Shown here: in pieces, positions 1-9,130 of the stretch | Numbering within the stretch: the stretch's first letter is position 1 | Layout of the letters: every line of letters starts with the position of its first letter | Assembly: GCA_031552405.1 (NCBI GenBank) | Contig: JAVBMN010000018.1 | Coordinates: 1 to 64,000 of the forward strand | Length of the DNA stretch: 64,000 bases | Reading direction: 5' to 3' | DNA from: UBA1794 sp031552405 | GTDB taxonomy: Bacteria; Bacteroidota; Bacteroidia; Bacteroidales; Bacteroidaceae | Notes under the pieces: model-generated | Told to the model about the DNA's origin: nothing | The model's input: only the letters and a program-made list of their open reading frames with translations | Databases searched by the model: none | Position numbers and translations under genes: made by a program

Positions 1-67
1 TAGGGGCGGATTGAATCCGCCCGCAAAAAGGAAATGAACAAGAACGGGCGGATTCAATCCGCCCCTA
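1..67. repeat. REP-like inverted repeat pair
   Basis: Positions 1-23 and 45-67 are perfect reverse complements of each other (23 bp each), separated by a 21-bp A-rich spacer. Each arm is itself nearly palindromic around GGCGGATT/AATCCGCC, so either arm could fold alone or the pair could form a long hairpin. The pair lies just upstream of the first gene and may continue beyond the left edge of the window. It resembles a REP/BIME-type intergenic repeat; no function is claimed. Confidence 0.75.
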
Positions 68-105
68 CAGGATATATAGTTAAACCATTATAAACCTCAT
101 TGCAT

Positions 106-882
106 ATGTCTACCATCCTCTTTCCCGCTCCTGTTTTCGGCCCTGTGCATTCACGGCGGCTCGGCGTATCGCTTGGGATCAACCTGTTGCCTGCCGATGG
201 GAAATATTGCTCATTCGACTGCATCTACTGTGAATGCGGCTATAACAAGGAGAACCGCTCGAAGAGTCCCCTGCCTACTCGCCAGGAAGTAGCCTCCGCC
301 CTCGAGAAGAAGTTGCAGGAAATGCAGCAGGAAGGAGTATTGCCGGATGTGATCACCTTTGCCGGAAATGGCGAACCCACCATACATCCGCACTTTGCCG
401 GAATCATTGATGATACCATCGCCTTGCGAGACCGCTACTGCCCTGCCGCCAAAGTCAGCGTACTCAGCAATGCCACACGCCTCAACCGCCCTGCCGTGCA
501 TGCCGCCTTGGAGAAGGTGGATAATAACATCCTGAAACTGGATACCGTAGACGAAGAATACATCCGCCTCGTGGATCGTCCCTGCGGAAAGTTCAGTCTG
601 AAGGAAATCATTGAAGGACTGAAAAGCTTCCAGGGTCGTGTCATCATTCAAACCATGTTTCTCAAAGGCCTCTACAAAGGTGTGGATGTAGACAACACCT
701 CCGACCGCTACGTTCTTCCCTGGATTGAGGTTCTTAAAGAAATACGCCCCGAAAGCATCATGATCTACACCATTGAGCGCGAAACCCCCGATCAGGACTT
801 GAAAAAAGCCAGCCCTGAAGAATTAGACCGTATCCTGCAACTCCTGCAACAGGAAGGCTTCACGGCAACTGCTTCGTATTGA
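106..882 (+). CDS. Radical SAM protein (COG0731-like)
   Basis: A 258-residue radical SAM enzyme. The motif CSFDCIYC near residue 40 matches the CxxxCxxC site that holds the 4Fe-4S cluster and binds S-adenosylmethionine. It follows GPVHSRRLGVSLGINLLP, typical of the small COG0731-type radical SAM proteins related to the wybutosine-enzyme fold. A GNGEPT motif follows the cluster, as expected for the SAM-binding strand. No C-terminal auxiliary cluster motif is visible. The substrate cannot be told from sequence. I chose ATG at 106; an upstream in-frame TTG at 100 adds only two residues. The gene stands alone on the plus strand; the next gene is convergent. Confidence 0.85.
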   Translation: MSTILFPAPVFGPVHSRRLGVSLGINLLPADGKYCSFDCIYCECGYNKENRSKSPLPTRQEVASALEKKLQEMQQEGVLPDVITFAGNGEPTIHPHFAGIIDDTIALRDRYCPAAKVSVLSNATRLNRPAVHAALEKVDNNILKLDTVDEEYIRLVDRPCGKFSLKEIIEGLKSFQGRVIIQTMFLKGLYKGVDVDNTSDRYVLPWIEVLKEIRPESIMIYTIERETPDQDLKKASPEELDRILQLLQQEGFTATASY

Positions 883-903
883 TGAAGCATGTGAAATCTG
901 CAC

Positions 904-979
904 TTCACACCCTTCACATCCACCCTTCACCCGCAAACCCTTTATGGGTAAGGCTTTCAGAAGAGATGAAGGGTGTGAA
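904..979. repeat. Hairpin module with inverted words
   Basis: Positions 904-915 and 968-979 are a perfect 12-bp inverted repeat (TTCACACCCTTC and its complement). The word CACCCTTCAC occurs twice on the left (908-917 and 921-930). Between the arms, 935-958 forms an imperfect hairpin, AAACCCTTT then AAGGCTTTC. The same plan, with different words, flanks the array near 46.2 kb. The module sits in the 399-bp convergent gap between the radical SAM gene and the MG2-like gene, about 70 bp before the palindrome array. It could also act as a transcription terminator. Confidence 0.6.
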
Positions 980-1050
980 TAAAAAAACCATAAACACTTG
1001 GGGAGATGAGGCCTTTCTGTCATTTTCAGTACACTAACACCCCCTGAAAC

Positions 1051-1208
1051 TGATGCGCATGAGTTCAACAACTGGTACGCACCAGTTGAAAGATTGGTGC
1101 GCTCCGGATAGTTGCCTCGTGCGCACGAAATCTGGTGCGCTGCAGTTGCGTAAAGTCAGGCCTGTGTTTTCAAATTTCAGGCCTGCGTTTCTTCGAACTT
1201 AGGCCTGC
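1051..1208. repeat. Phased palindrome array 1
   Basis: Eight short palindromes occupy this convergent intergenic gap. Five are of the TGGTGC|GCACCA type, with centres after 1056, 1078, 1100, 1122 and 1138. Three are of the CAGG|CCTG type, with centres after 1160, 1181 and 1203. The steps are 22, 22, 22, 16, 22, 21 and 22 bp. Linkers reuse words such as AGTTG and CAACT. The reverse complement aligns with the array near 46.2 kb over most of its length. No open reading frame of note lies here. Confidence 0.85.
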
Positions 1209-1281
1209 GTTTGATCTATACCGGATTCCCTTGACTTGCAGTTTAGAGGTTGTTGCCAAATCAGATTTGCGTTACTTCCTC

Positions 1282-3843
1282 CTATTTTTCGCTCTGGAAT
1301 GAGCCGAACAGCCCGTCGGAAGTCATTGTTTCGGCGCTGATACTCATTTCTTTGCAGGTACTATTATTAAAGAAACTAACAAAAGCTTTGCCCTGCGGGT
1401 TGGTTCTTACATTGGGTTCCCAGTACAGAGTGCGGCGGAAATCCTGCTCACTGGGCAATTGATATGCTGCATAATTGGGGCTGTAAAACTGTCGCGGATA
1501 AGAAAATCCTTGCAAATTAGTGACACGGACTCCCACTGGTTCACGTCTTTTTACACGGTTAAAATTGACCTTTACCCAGATCAATACACAGATTTTACCT
1601 GCTAAACTGGGATCAATCATCGCGTATACGGCAGGATCTTCAATGATAGCGATGGACTCTATCGCCGAGGAACTTAATGTGGTTGGATCGAATTTCTCTC
1701 CTCTTCCTCTTTCGAATACAGTTTGCGATTCTGAGGCCTTCCCGTCTCCTCCCATAGTATCAGAGAGATCGGATGCGCCGATCTTTGAAGAGAACCGATA
1801 TGCCACACCCTTGCTCCTGTATCTTCCAGCACGGAAAAAGGGGTTGATCCGCTCCAGGAAATACTCAAGGGATTCATTGTATCCGCCTGCCCGGTCCTCC
1901 AGCTTGTTTTCTTCTTCTACTACATCATACATGATGTTAATCCCTTTGTTGATTAACTCGTTTCGTGATCTCTTGCCTGTTATCACCAGTTCACCCAGCA
2001 TCTTTGCTCCAACAAGGCTGTCATTCAGAAAAGCCTCATAGTCGAAATCATCCTGTGTGTGTAGTACAAAGCTTCGGTTATCCTTACTGACCTTCATCTC
2101 CGGAATGTATGTATCATAAAAAGAGTAGGGTCTTCCCTGTGGAGAGAAGAGGCGGTTCAGGGTAATCCAGTACTCCCTTCGTTTTTCTCTCTTTCTGGTT
2201 ACTATCTGCAGGTTCTGTTTCCCATAAAAATCTGAGGTAAGGTAATTAAATGTACCTACACTGTCTGTAGGGCAATAGGCCTGTTGGTAGCTGCTGTCGG
2301 TGAACAGGGTCATCTTTACATCAATCTTCTCTTTTGTGTTTTTTAGTATGATGGACTTTACCGTGCCGTCAATGACAATACCCTTTTCAATCTTGTGTGT
2401 AGCCTTAAAGGGAGTCAGCCCTGCCATTTGCTGCCAGGAATAGCGGCGGAAGCCTTGGGTAAGCATCAATAGGTCGAGAGCCTGAAGATGTGTCCTGTCA
2501 TCATTTTCAAAGTAGTATCCCGGATTGGAGATGTACCCTTTCAGGTCTGAGGAGAGGAGCATATTCGTGAAGATATTCTCTTTATACATGGATGGGATGT
2601 CCATCCTGCGATCGCGTACTGCAAGTGAGAGGGTGGTTTCTACAGGTGTATCCGCTGCATCACGTACCGATACCTCCATGTGGATCTGTTCAAGGGGATT
2701 ATACCCGTCCTTATTCTGGCCAATTTCCATCCGAAGGGCGGAGGTGTTGCCTCCCGAAATATACACCAGTCGTTCAGCTAATATCCGTCCCTCAGGAGTG
2801 AATAGGGTTAGCTGGTTTACACCTGTAGAAAGCTCCGATTTTGGGATTATAAGGGAATAGCCTGTGGATGGGATGGAAGAAAGCTCCTTAAAGTAGGAGA
2901 GCTTTCCACGACACATCACCGTAAGACCTATGGGGGAGGCGGCATATTCCGGAGTAGCCGATACATGGATGCGTAACTGTTCCGGATGTAGGTTCTGCAC
3001 TTGCATTACACAGCCGGAAGATTCTGCTGCAAGAGTTGTATAGGAAGTAGGCTTTTTCTCATCTGCACAGCGGATCCATATCTTGTATTTATCGCCATCG
3101 GGGGTATAGATGAACGACCCCATGCCTTCGTGCACGGTAGAGAAAATTGAAATTGTATCACCCGCTGCATTACAGATGCAGCCGGTGGCTTCCTGCGAGC
3201 GGCCTTCTTTATCCGTAACCTTGAAGGCCACAGTAGAGGTGAGTCCATTTATCAGCTGGCCGCCTTCGGGGAAAAACTCCACGTTCAGCTTCTTGGCAGA
3301 GGGAGCTTCCGCCCGCTTGAAGGGGATTTTGTAGGAGGGAGGGCGCAGGCGGATGGCTTTCTTCTCGAAATCACCCTCCATCTCGGGCTTCTCAAAGACA
3401 GGGAATACCCGCGAGAAGAGTGTTTCTGTATCCCAGTTGAGCATGAGGCGGGTATAGGCGCGTACTTCATAGAAACCACTTCTTAGACCAATGCGGTTCA
3501 GGGGAATGGCCCCGTCGGCCTGCCCATCTGTAATGGGCAGTTTCTGAGTATTAAGCACCGTGCCCTCCAGGTCGAGCAGCTCCACATAAAGCACCCTGCT
3601 CATGGGGGTGGCAGTAAGATAACTCGCAGTGGTGATATATGCTTTGAACCAGATGTTCTCTCCTAGGAAGTAACCTGTATTATCAAAGTGCAGGTACACC
3701 TTTTCCTGCTGGTAAAGATGGTTGAAAGTCTGGATATTTTTCACAAATGCCTCTAGGCGAACCTCTGCACTTTCATCTTGCACAGCATATAGCGAAGGGA
3801 GCAGAAGAGCTATTAAGGAGCTGATAATAAGTACACGTCTCAT
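1282..3843 (-). CDS. Secreted MG2-like protein, paralogue 1
   Basis: An 853-residue exported protein with an N-terminal signal peptide (about 20 residues ending LYA). The segment EKVYLHFDNTGYFLGENIWF near residue 45 resembles the MG2 domain of alpha-2-macroglobulin-like proteins, as found in many large Bacteroidetes envelope proteins that may also carry a TonB-plug-like region. A macroglobulin-like motif RTLYWEPNVRTNPQGKA lies close to the C terminus. Function is unknown. It is one of three paralogues here (the others at 3947-6550 and 13078-15687). The gene lies 103 bp downstream of paralogue 2 in the same direction, so the two arose by tandem duplication. Its middle and C-terminal parts differ most from the other two, notably an IDPSLAGKICVLIW stretch where they have DLASQP. 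Confidence 0.75.
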   Translation of the reverse strand: MRRVLIISSLIALLLPSLYAVQDESAEVRLEAFVKNIQTFNHLYQQEKVYLHFDNTGYFLGENIWFKAYITTASYLTATPMSRVLYVELLDLEGTVLNTQKLPITDGQADGAIPLNRIGLRSGFYEVRAYTRLMLNWDTETLFSRVFPVFEKPEMEGDFEKKAIRLRPPSYKIPFKRAEAPSAKKLNVEFFPEGGQLINGLTSTVAFKVTDKEGRSQEATGCICNAAGDTISIFSTVHEGMGSFIYTPDGDKYKIWIRCADEKKPTSYTTLAAESSGCVMQVQNLHPEQLRIHVSATPEYAASPIGLTVMCRGKLSYFKELSSIPSTGYSLIIPKSELSTGVNQLTLFTPEGRILAERLVYISGGNTSALRMEIGQNKDGYNPLEQIHMEVSVRDAADTPVETTLSLAVRDRRMDIPSMYKENIFTNMLLSSDLKGYISNPGYYFENDDRTHLQALDLLMLTQGFRRYSWQQMAGLTPFKATHKIEKGIVIDGTVKSIILKNTKEKIDVKMTLFTDSSYQQAYCPTDSVGTFNYLTSDFYGKQNLQIVTRKREKRREYWITLNRLFSPQGRPYSFYDTYIPEMKVSKDNRSFVLHTQDDFDYEAFLNDSLVGAKMLGELVITGKRSRNELINKGINIMYDVVEEENKLEDRAGGYNESLEYFLERINPFFRAGRYRSKGVAYRFSSKIGASDLSDTMGGDGKASESQTVFERGRGEKFDPTTLSSSAIESIAIIEDPAVYAMIDPSLAGKICVLIWVKVNFNRVKRREPVGVRVTNLQGFSYPRQFYSPNYAAYQLPSEQDFRRTLYWEPNVRTNPQGKAFVSFFNNSTCKEMSISAETMTSDGLFGSFQSEK

Positions 3844-3946
3844 GGCTATTAGATTTGTCTATTTCACAAAGAAATAAAATATGCAAACCATTTGCAAGTA
3901 ATAGGATGAAATAAAGAACCGAATAACATTTTGTATTTACCTCTTC

Positions 3947-6550
3947 TTATTTTTCGTTCCGGAACGAGCCGAACTGCCCGTCGGGAGTCATCGTTTCGGC
4001 ACTGATGCTCATCCCCTTACAGGTGCTGTTGTTAAAGAAACGGACTGTTGCCTTGCCGTTCACCCCGGTCTTTACATTGGGTTCCCAGTACAGGGTGCGA
4101 CGGAAATCCTGTTCGTTAGGCAATTGATATTCTGCATAGTTAGGACTGTAAAACTGTCGCGGCATAGAATAACCCTGCAGGCTTGTCATACGGACGCCTA
4201 TTGGCTCGCGTCTTTTTGCACGAGCCAAGTTCAGCCTGAGCACTACAAGTACAAACGGTCTTGGTTGACTAGCCAAGTCAGGTCGTAATGCTATGCAGGT
4301 GGCACGATCTTCTATTATCGCTATAGACTCCACATCCGACGAAGTAATTATATCATTTAACTCATATTTGTGTGGATCTTCTTTCGTTTCTATCTCAGAA
4401 GAAGAACTTTCTTCTGTCCCGGTGAGTGATTCCATCAACGCTGTTCCGGGCTCAGATTGAGGAGAGAACGCGCTTCCGGCCGACGAGAATTGGTACTGGA
4501 AAATAACAGTCCTGCCTTTGTATCTTCCATCATGGAAGAATGGGTTGATACGTTCCAGGAAGTAATTAATTTCTTCATTGTATCCACCTGCACGGTCTTC
4601 CAGTTTGTTTTCCTCCTCTACTACGTCATACATTATGTTTATTCCTCTGGTAATGAAATCACTCCGCGTCTTTGATCCTTTCACTATCAATTCTTTCAAC
4701 ACCTTCACACCGCTCTGGACAGAAAGGCTGTCATTCATGAAGGATTCATAGTCAAAATCACTTTGGGTATGCAGTACAAAACTATTCTTGTCCTTACTAA
4801 CCTTTATGGAAGGAATGTAGGTGTCATAGTAAGAATAAGCTCTTCCCTGCGGGGAGAAAAGGCGGTCCAGGGTAATCCAGAACTCCTTCCGTTTGTCTTT
4901 TTTCTTGCTCTCTATCTGCAAGTTCTGTTTTCCGTAGAAATCTGCAGCCAGATAGTTGAAAGTCCCTATGCTGTCCGTTGGGCAATATGCCTGCTGGAAA
5001 CTACTGTCAGAGAACATGGTCATCTTCACATCTATATTCTCTTTTGTTTTCTTTAGCACAATGGATTTTATAGTTCCGTCTACCACAATACCCTTTTCAA
5101 TCTTATGCTTAGCCTGAAAAGGAACTGTGCCCGCCATCTGTTGCCACGAATAACGGCGGAAACCTTGTGTCAGCATCAGCAGGTCAAGGGCCAGAAGATG
5201 CGTCTTATCATTGCTCTCAAAGTAGTATCCCGGGTTGGAGATGTACCCCTTCAGATCAGAGGATAACAATAAATTGGAGTAGATGTTTTCTTCGTATACA
5301 GAAGGGATTTCCGTTCTTTGGTCGCGTACTGCAAAAGAAAGGGTGGTCTCTACGGGAATGTTTGCTGCGTCATGCACCGATACCTCCATATCCACTTGTT
5401 CGTAGGGGCGGTATTCATTCTTATTCTGCCGCACTTCCATGCGGAGAGCGGAGGCTTTTTCTCCCGATACATATACCAGACGTTCAGACAGAATCTTGCC
5501 TTCAGAGGTAAATAAGGTGAGCTGATTTATACCCGTCGGGAGCTCTGACTTAGGGATGATCAGGGAATATCCTTTCTCCGAAACAGCTTGAAGCACCTTA
5601 AAAAAGGCAAGCTTACCCCGGCACATTACTGTGAAGCCAAGAGGACTGGAGGAATATTCCGGAGTAGCGGATATCAGAATACGTACCTGTTCAGGGTGCA
5701 GGTTTTGTACTTGCATTGCACAGCCGGAGAGTTCGGCTGCGGGAGGGGTAAAGTTGGTACCTTTCTTTTCATCTACACTGCGAATCCATATTTTGTTTTT
5801 GCCCCCGTCAGGAGTGTAAATAAACGACCCCATACCTTCGTGCACAGTAGAAAATACGGAGACTGTATCCCCCTGTGCATTGCAGATGCAGCCTACGGCT
5901 TCTTGCGGTTGGCCTTCTTTATCTGTAACCTTAAAAGCAAGCACAGAGGTGGTACCGTTTATCAGTTGTCCGCCTTCAGGGAAGAAGTCTACGTTCAGTT
6001 TCTTGGTGGAAGGAGCTTCCGCACGTTTTATCGGTATTTTAAAGGAGGAAGTGCGTAAGCGGATGGATTTCTTGTCAAAATCGCCTTGGCTGTCGGGCTT
6101 TTCAAATACAGGAAAGACGCGTGAGAAGAGTGTCTCCGTATCCCAGTTGAGCATGAGGCGGGTATAGGCGCGCACTTCATAGAAGCCACTCTTCAGCCCT
6201 GCGCGTGTCAGGGGAATGGCCCCATCCGCCTGACCATTTTTAATGAGTAATTTTTGGGTGCTGAGTACATTTCCCTCTAAATCGAGCAGTTCTACATAAA
6301 GCACCCTGCTCATGGGGGTGGCAGTAAGGTAGCTGGCGGTGGTCACATAGGCCTTGAACCAAATGTTCTCACCCAGGAAGTAACCAGTATTGTCAAAGTG
6401 CAGGTACGCTTTTTCCTGCTGGTAAAGGTGATTGAAGGTCTGGATGTTCTTTACAAATGCTTCTAAGCGAGCATCCGCGCGCTCGTTCTGAGCGTATAGT
6501 GGAGCCGATAAAAGAGCTGTTAAGAAGCTGATAATAAGTATATGTTTCAT
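3947..6550 (-). CDS. Secreted MG2-like protein, paralogue 2
   Basis: An 867-residue exported protein with signal peptide MKHILIISFLTALLSAPLYA. I chose ATG at 6550 because the upstream extension lacks signal-peptide character and the start then matches the other paralogues. It has the same YLHFDNTGYFLGENIWFKAY motif (MG2-like) and the same macroglobulin-like C terminus as its neighbours. A Ser/Glu-rich insert lies near residues 690-720. The untranslated leader resembles those of the other two copies (TTTCTTTGCG, then AATCTAAC and the start codon). Function is unknown; a role in envelope transport or surface interaction is only a guess from the family. Confidence 0.75.
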   Translation of the reverse strand: MKHILIISFLTALLSAPLYAQNERADARLEAFVKNIQTFNHLYQQEKAYLHFDNTGYFLGENIWFKAYVTTASYLTATPMSRVLYVELLDLEGNVLSTQKLLIKNGQADGAIPLTRAGLKSGFYEVRAYTRLMLNWDTETLFSRVFPVFEKPDSQGDFDKKSIRLRTSSFKIPIKRAEAPSTKKLNVDFFPEGGQLINGTTSVLAFKVTDKEGQPQEAVGCICNAQGDTVSVFSTVHEGMGSFIYTPDGGKNKIWIRSVDEKKGTNFTPPAAELSGCAMQVQNLHPEQVRILISATPEYSSSPLGFTVMCRGKLAFFKVLQAVSEKGYSLIIPKSELPTGINQLTLFTSEGKILSERLVYVSGEKASALRMEVRQNKNEYRPYEQVDMEVSVHDAANIPVETTLSFAVRDQRTEIPSVYEENIYSNLLLSSDLKGYISNPGYYFESNDKTHLLALDLLMLTQGFRRYSWQQMAGTVPFQAKHKIEKGIVVDGTIKSIVLKKTKENIDVKMTMFSDSSFQQAYCPTDSIGTFNYLAADFYGKQNLQIESKKKDKRKEFWITLDRLFSPQGRAYSYYDTYIPSIKVSKDKNSFVLHTQSDFDYESFMNDSLSVQSGVKVLKELIVKGSKTRSDFITRGINIMYDVVEEENKLEDRAGGYNEEINYFLERINPFFHDGRYKGRTVIFQYQFSSAGSAFSPQSEPGTALMESLTGTEESSSSEIETKEDPHKYELNDIITSSDVESIAIIEDRATCIALRPDLASQPRPFVLVVLRLNLARAKRREPIGVRMTSLQGYSMPRQFYSPNYAEYQLPNEQDFRRTLYWEPNVKTGVNGKATVRFFNNSTCKGMSISAETMTPDGQFGSFRNEK

Positions 6551-6632
6551 GGTCGTTAGATTTAGTTTATTGCGCAAAGAAACAAAAAAGATAAATAGCA
6601 AACAAATAATCGACGTATATTTTAGAAAAAGG

Positions 6633-6669
6633 CAGAGGTTCCGAGTACATAATGCACTCAGAACCTCTG
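6633..6669 (-). terminator. Terminator after the sulfatase operon
   Basis: A 9-bp stem (CAGAGGTTC at 6633-6641 with GAACCTCTG at 6661-6669) is extended inward by GAGT/ACTC. On the minus strand it is followed by CCTTTTTCTAAAA. It lies directly after the sulfatase stop codon. Confidence 0.75.
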
Positions 6670-6696
6670 TCTTTTACATATGGTCAGAACTTTCCG

Positions 6697-8301
6697 TTAC
6701 TTGAAATCAGCAGGGATTACCTTTGTAAGTCCCATGCCCCAAGGCTGATATGGAATGTTGGGGAATTGCTTGAATTCTTCAAGGAACGAGATGAGTTTCG
6801 GGTTCATCTTGATAGCCATCCAGGCATTGTCTTGTCCTGCATAGCGACCGGGAGAGGATTTTAATTCACCGCGTGTAGGTGCGGCTCCGTTGAATATCAA
6901 GTCGTAGTTCTCACCCGGATCTTGCCATAAGTCGTAGATTGCGGGAGGATTCAGCGGTAATTCCGGCCCTAACCAAGTATCCTTTGCAGTGAATACCATC
7001 TTCAGATTGTCATAGCGGATTGCTCCAAAGCTCTGGTCGTTGAAGAATGCGAAGAAGTCTCTCTTACCCTTTCCTTTGCCCAATACCAGGTCGCTATTGT
7101 CTACACCATCAAAAATGATAGGCTTTCCATTGTTATCCTGCCACTTGTAAGAGGGCGCCTTGCCACCGGCAATATTTGCGAAGGTAGGCCACCAGTCCAT
7201 GTGCGACATCATATCCGTAGCTACAGTCCCGGCAGGAATGTGTCCGGGCCACCATACGATTGCAGGACAGCGGAAGCCACCCTCAAACGGAGTACCCTTC
7301 ATACCGCGGAATGGAGTGTAACCTGCATCGGGCCATGCATCTACCCACGCACCATTGTCAGTAGTCCATACAATGATTGTATTCTTGTCGATCTTCAGAT
7401 CGCGTACAGCCTGAATGATAAGTCCGCTGTTTTCATCCAATTCCATCAACGCATCCTGATAGGGCATTCCGCCGGGCGATTTTCCTTTCCAACGATCAGC
7501 GGGATTATTGGGATTGTGAGCTTTCAGGAAGTTTACATACATAAAGAACGGTTGGTTGCTCTTTGCGTTCTGTTTGATCAGGTCTATGGTTTTGATACGA
7601 ATATTATCATCACCTGTTTTCAGGTTCTCGTAGTTGAAGTTTTCAGTTACTACCTTTGCTTTCTCTCCGGATTTCCCTTCAAATTCTGATAAAACAGCCA
7701 TTTCTTTCCATTGTTTCATGAAAGCAGCATCATTTCTTGGAAAGTTAGGATGTAAAGTAGGGTCTTCATATGCGTATACTCCGGCATAATAAGGAGTCAT
7801 ATGGTACATCTCATCAAATCCGTTTGAGGTAGGGAAATTCTCTTCTTTATCACCCAAATGCCATTTCCCCAATTGAATGGTTTTGTAACCCAATTCTTTC
7901 ATAGCTTGTGCAATGCTGGGTGTTTCTTTCTTTAGTCCGTTAGGATCGCCTGGAGCTAATACCGAAGACATTGAGGTACGGATAGGTATACGTCCGGTAA
8001 TGAATGAGGCGCGTCCGGCAGTACTGCTGGCTTGTCCGTAATAGTTCAGGAAGCGCATTCCTTCAGCAGCCATACGGTCAAGATTGGGTGTAGGGGCACC
8101 ACGCATGATCCCTCCGCCATAACAGCCCAAGTCGCCGTAGCCTACGTCATCAGTCATGATTACAATCACATTAGGCTTCTCTGCAGCCTTGTTTTGTGCA
8201 CTTACCCCTGAGGGGGCGATGGTACCAGCGGCTAATAAAGCCCCGACGGCAGCTAGCTTACCGCAGTTTCTGATCTTTTGTTTTAATTTGCTTTGTTCCA
8301 T
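6697..8301 (-). CDS. Serine-type sulfatase (arylsulfatase family S1)
   Basis: A 534-residue exported sulfatase. The signal peptide ends near GVSAQ (residue 35). The metal-binding strand NVIVIMTDDVGYGDLGCYG is typical of the alkaline phosphatase/sulfatase superfamily. The formylglycine motif is S-T-A-G-R-A-S-F-I-T-G-R, with serine 93 as the residue to be modified, so this is a serine-type enzyme that depends on an anaerobic maturase; one is encoded two genes upstream. The sulfated substrate, a host or dietary glycan, cannot be told. I chose ATG at 8301, 40 bp after the chaperone-like gene; a longer in-frame reading would overlap that gene and lacks signal-peptide features. A terminator follows the gene. 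Confidence 0.93.
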   Translation of the reverse strand: MEQSKLKQKIRNCGKLAAVGALLAAGTIAPSGVSAQNKAAEKPNVIVIMTDDVGYGDLGCYGGGIMRGAPTPNLDRMAAEGMRFLNYYGQASSTAGRASFITGRIPIRTSMSSVLAPGDPNGLKKETPSIAQAMKELGYKTIQLGKWHLGDKEENFPTSNGFDEMYHMTPYYAGVYAYEDPTLHPNFPRNDAAFMKQWKEMAVLSEFEGKSGEKAKVVTENFNYENLKTGDDNIRIKTIDLIKQNAKSNQPFFMYVNFLKAHNPNNPADRWKGKSPGGMPYQDALMELDENSGLIIQAVRDLKIDKNTIIVWTTDNGAWVDAWPDAGYTPFRGMKGTPFEGGFRCPAIVWWPGHIPAGTVATDMMSHMDWWPTFANIAGGKAPSYKWQDNNGKPIIFDGVDNSDLVLGKGKGKRDFFAFFNDQSFGAIRYDNLKMVFTAKDTWLGPELPLNPPAIYDLWQDPGENYDLIFNGAAPTRGELKSSPGRYAGQDNAWMAIKMNPKLISFLEEFKQFPNIPYQPWGMGLTKVIPADFK

Positions 8302-8341
8302 AATAGTGATATTTAGTGGATAGTGAAACGTTCCTGTTATT

Positions 8342-9094
8342 TTATTCTTGTATGCTGATAATATACTGAAAGACCTGCTCCGCCAACAGTGAATCCGTAA
8401 GGCGGGCCATTCCGCCATTCTCCATGAGGAACTCTTTGAGCTCGGCAAGGGTCACTTCGTTCTCTTTGGCAATGAGTTTGAGGCGGGCTTCTACATCCTT
8501 TTCATCGACTTCAATTGCATCTTGTGTAGCTATTTTCTTGAGGATGAGCATCAGCTTTACACGCTTTCCGGCCGCTTCACGGTCGTCCTCGGTGGTTATT
8601 TCCTCCTCCGGATCCGTGTATCTCAGTTCGTTTTCAATGAGGGCCGGGGCTATGGATATAGGGGTTTGCTCCAGCAGTTTCTCTGAGATTTCATTGAGTT
8701 TCCCCTCTTCTTCTTTGCTTTGTAAGTTCAGATGGGTATAGTCAGGTAAATCAAAAGCCGGCATCTCTATAAACCGGAGGGTAAGGTGGAGGGGTTGATT
8801 TTTCAGGAACTGAATATCTCTTACCTCCACAGGAGATCCGGCCTCTAATCCTCCCTTCTTCAGGGCGGTGCGGCAGAGGCGGGTAGAACATTGTGCGGCC
8901 AGGTCGTTCTTAAGCTGGTTCTTGTAAAAAGACTCCACCGCATTCACGCTCACCTTCCCAGGCCGAAACCCATTCACGGGTAGTTTCAGATAGCGTTTCA
9001 GCAGGTCGTTATATTCTTCGCTCACCATCTCCCAGGGGGCAGTTACGAGGAGCTCTTTTTCATATTCATTCAATTGCTTTACAAGTACTTCCAT
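8342..9094 (-). CDS. Trigger-factor-like chaperone lacking the PPIase domain
   Basis: A 250-residue protein related to trigger factor. Residues 42-47 read GFRPGK, the ribosome-docking signature found at almost the same place in E. coli trigger factor (GFRxGKVP). The C-terminal half, about 135-250, is helical and charged (KRVKLMLILKKIA, then VDEKDVEARLKLIAKENEV) and resembles the trigger factor C-terminal substrate-binding domain. The FKBP-type PPIase domain is missing, so the protein is little more than half the usual length of about 430-450 residues. It lies between a sulfatase maturase (36 bp upstream) and a sulfatase (40 bp downstream), in what looks like one operon. I infer that it may hold nascent sulfatase in an unfolded state for modification before export. 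Confidence 0.85.
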   Translation of the reverse strand: MEVLVKQLNEYEKELLVTAPWEMVSEEYNDLLKRYLKLPVNGFRPGKVSVNAVESFYKNQLKNDLAAQCSTRLCRTALKKGGLEAGSPVEVRDIQFLKNQPLHLTLRFIEMPAFDLPDYTHLNLQSKEEEGKLNEISEKLLEQTPISIAPALIENELRYTDPEEEITTEDDREAAGKRVKLMLILKKIATQDAIEVDEKDVEARLKLIAKENEVTLAELKEFLMENGGMARLTDSLLAEQVFQYIISIQE

Positions 9095-9130
9095 GATTGT
9101 ATCTGTTTTATTGAAGGAGTTAATAAGAGG

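Noticed and set aside
8302..8448. N-terminal extension of the sulfatase by 49 residues
   Set aside because: It would overlap the chaperone-like gene and hides a good signal peptide that begins at ATG 8301.
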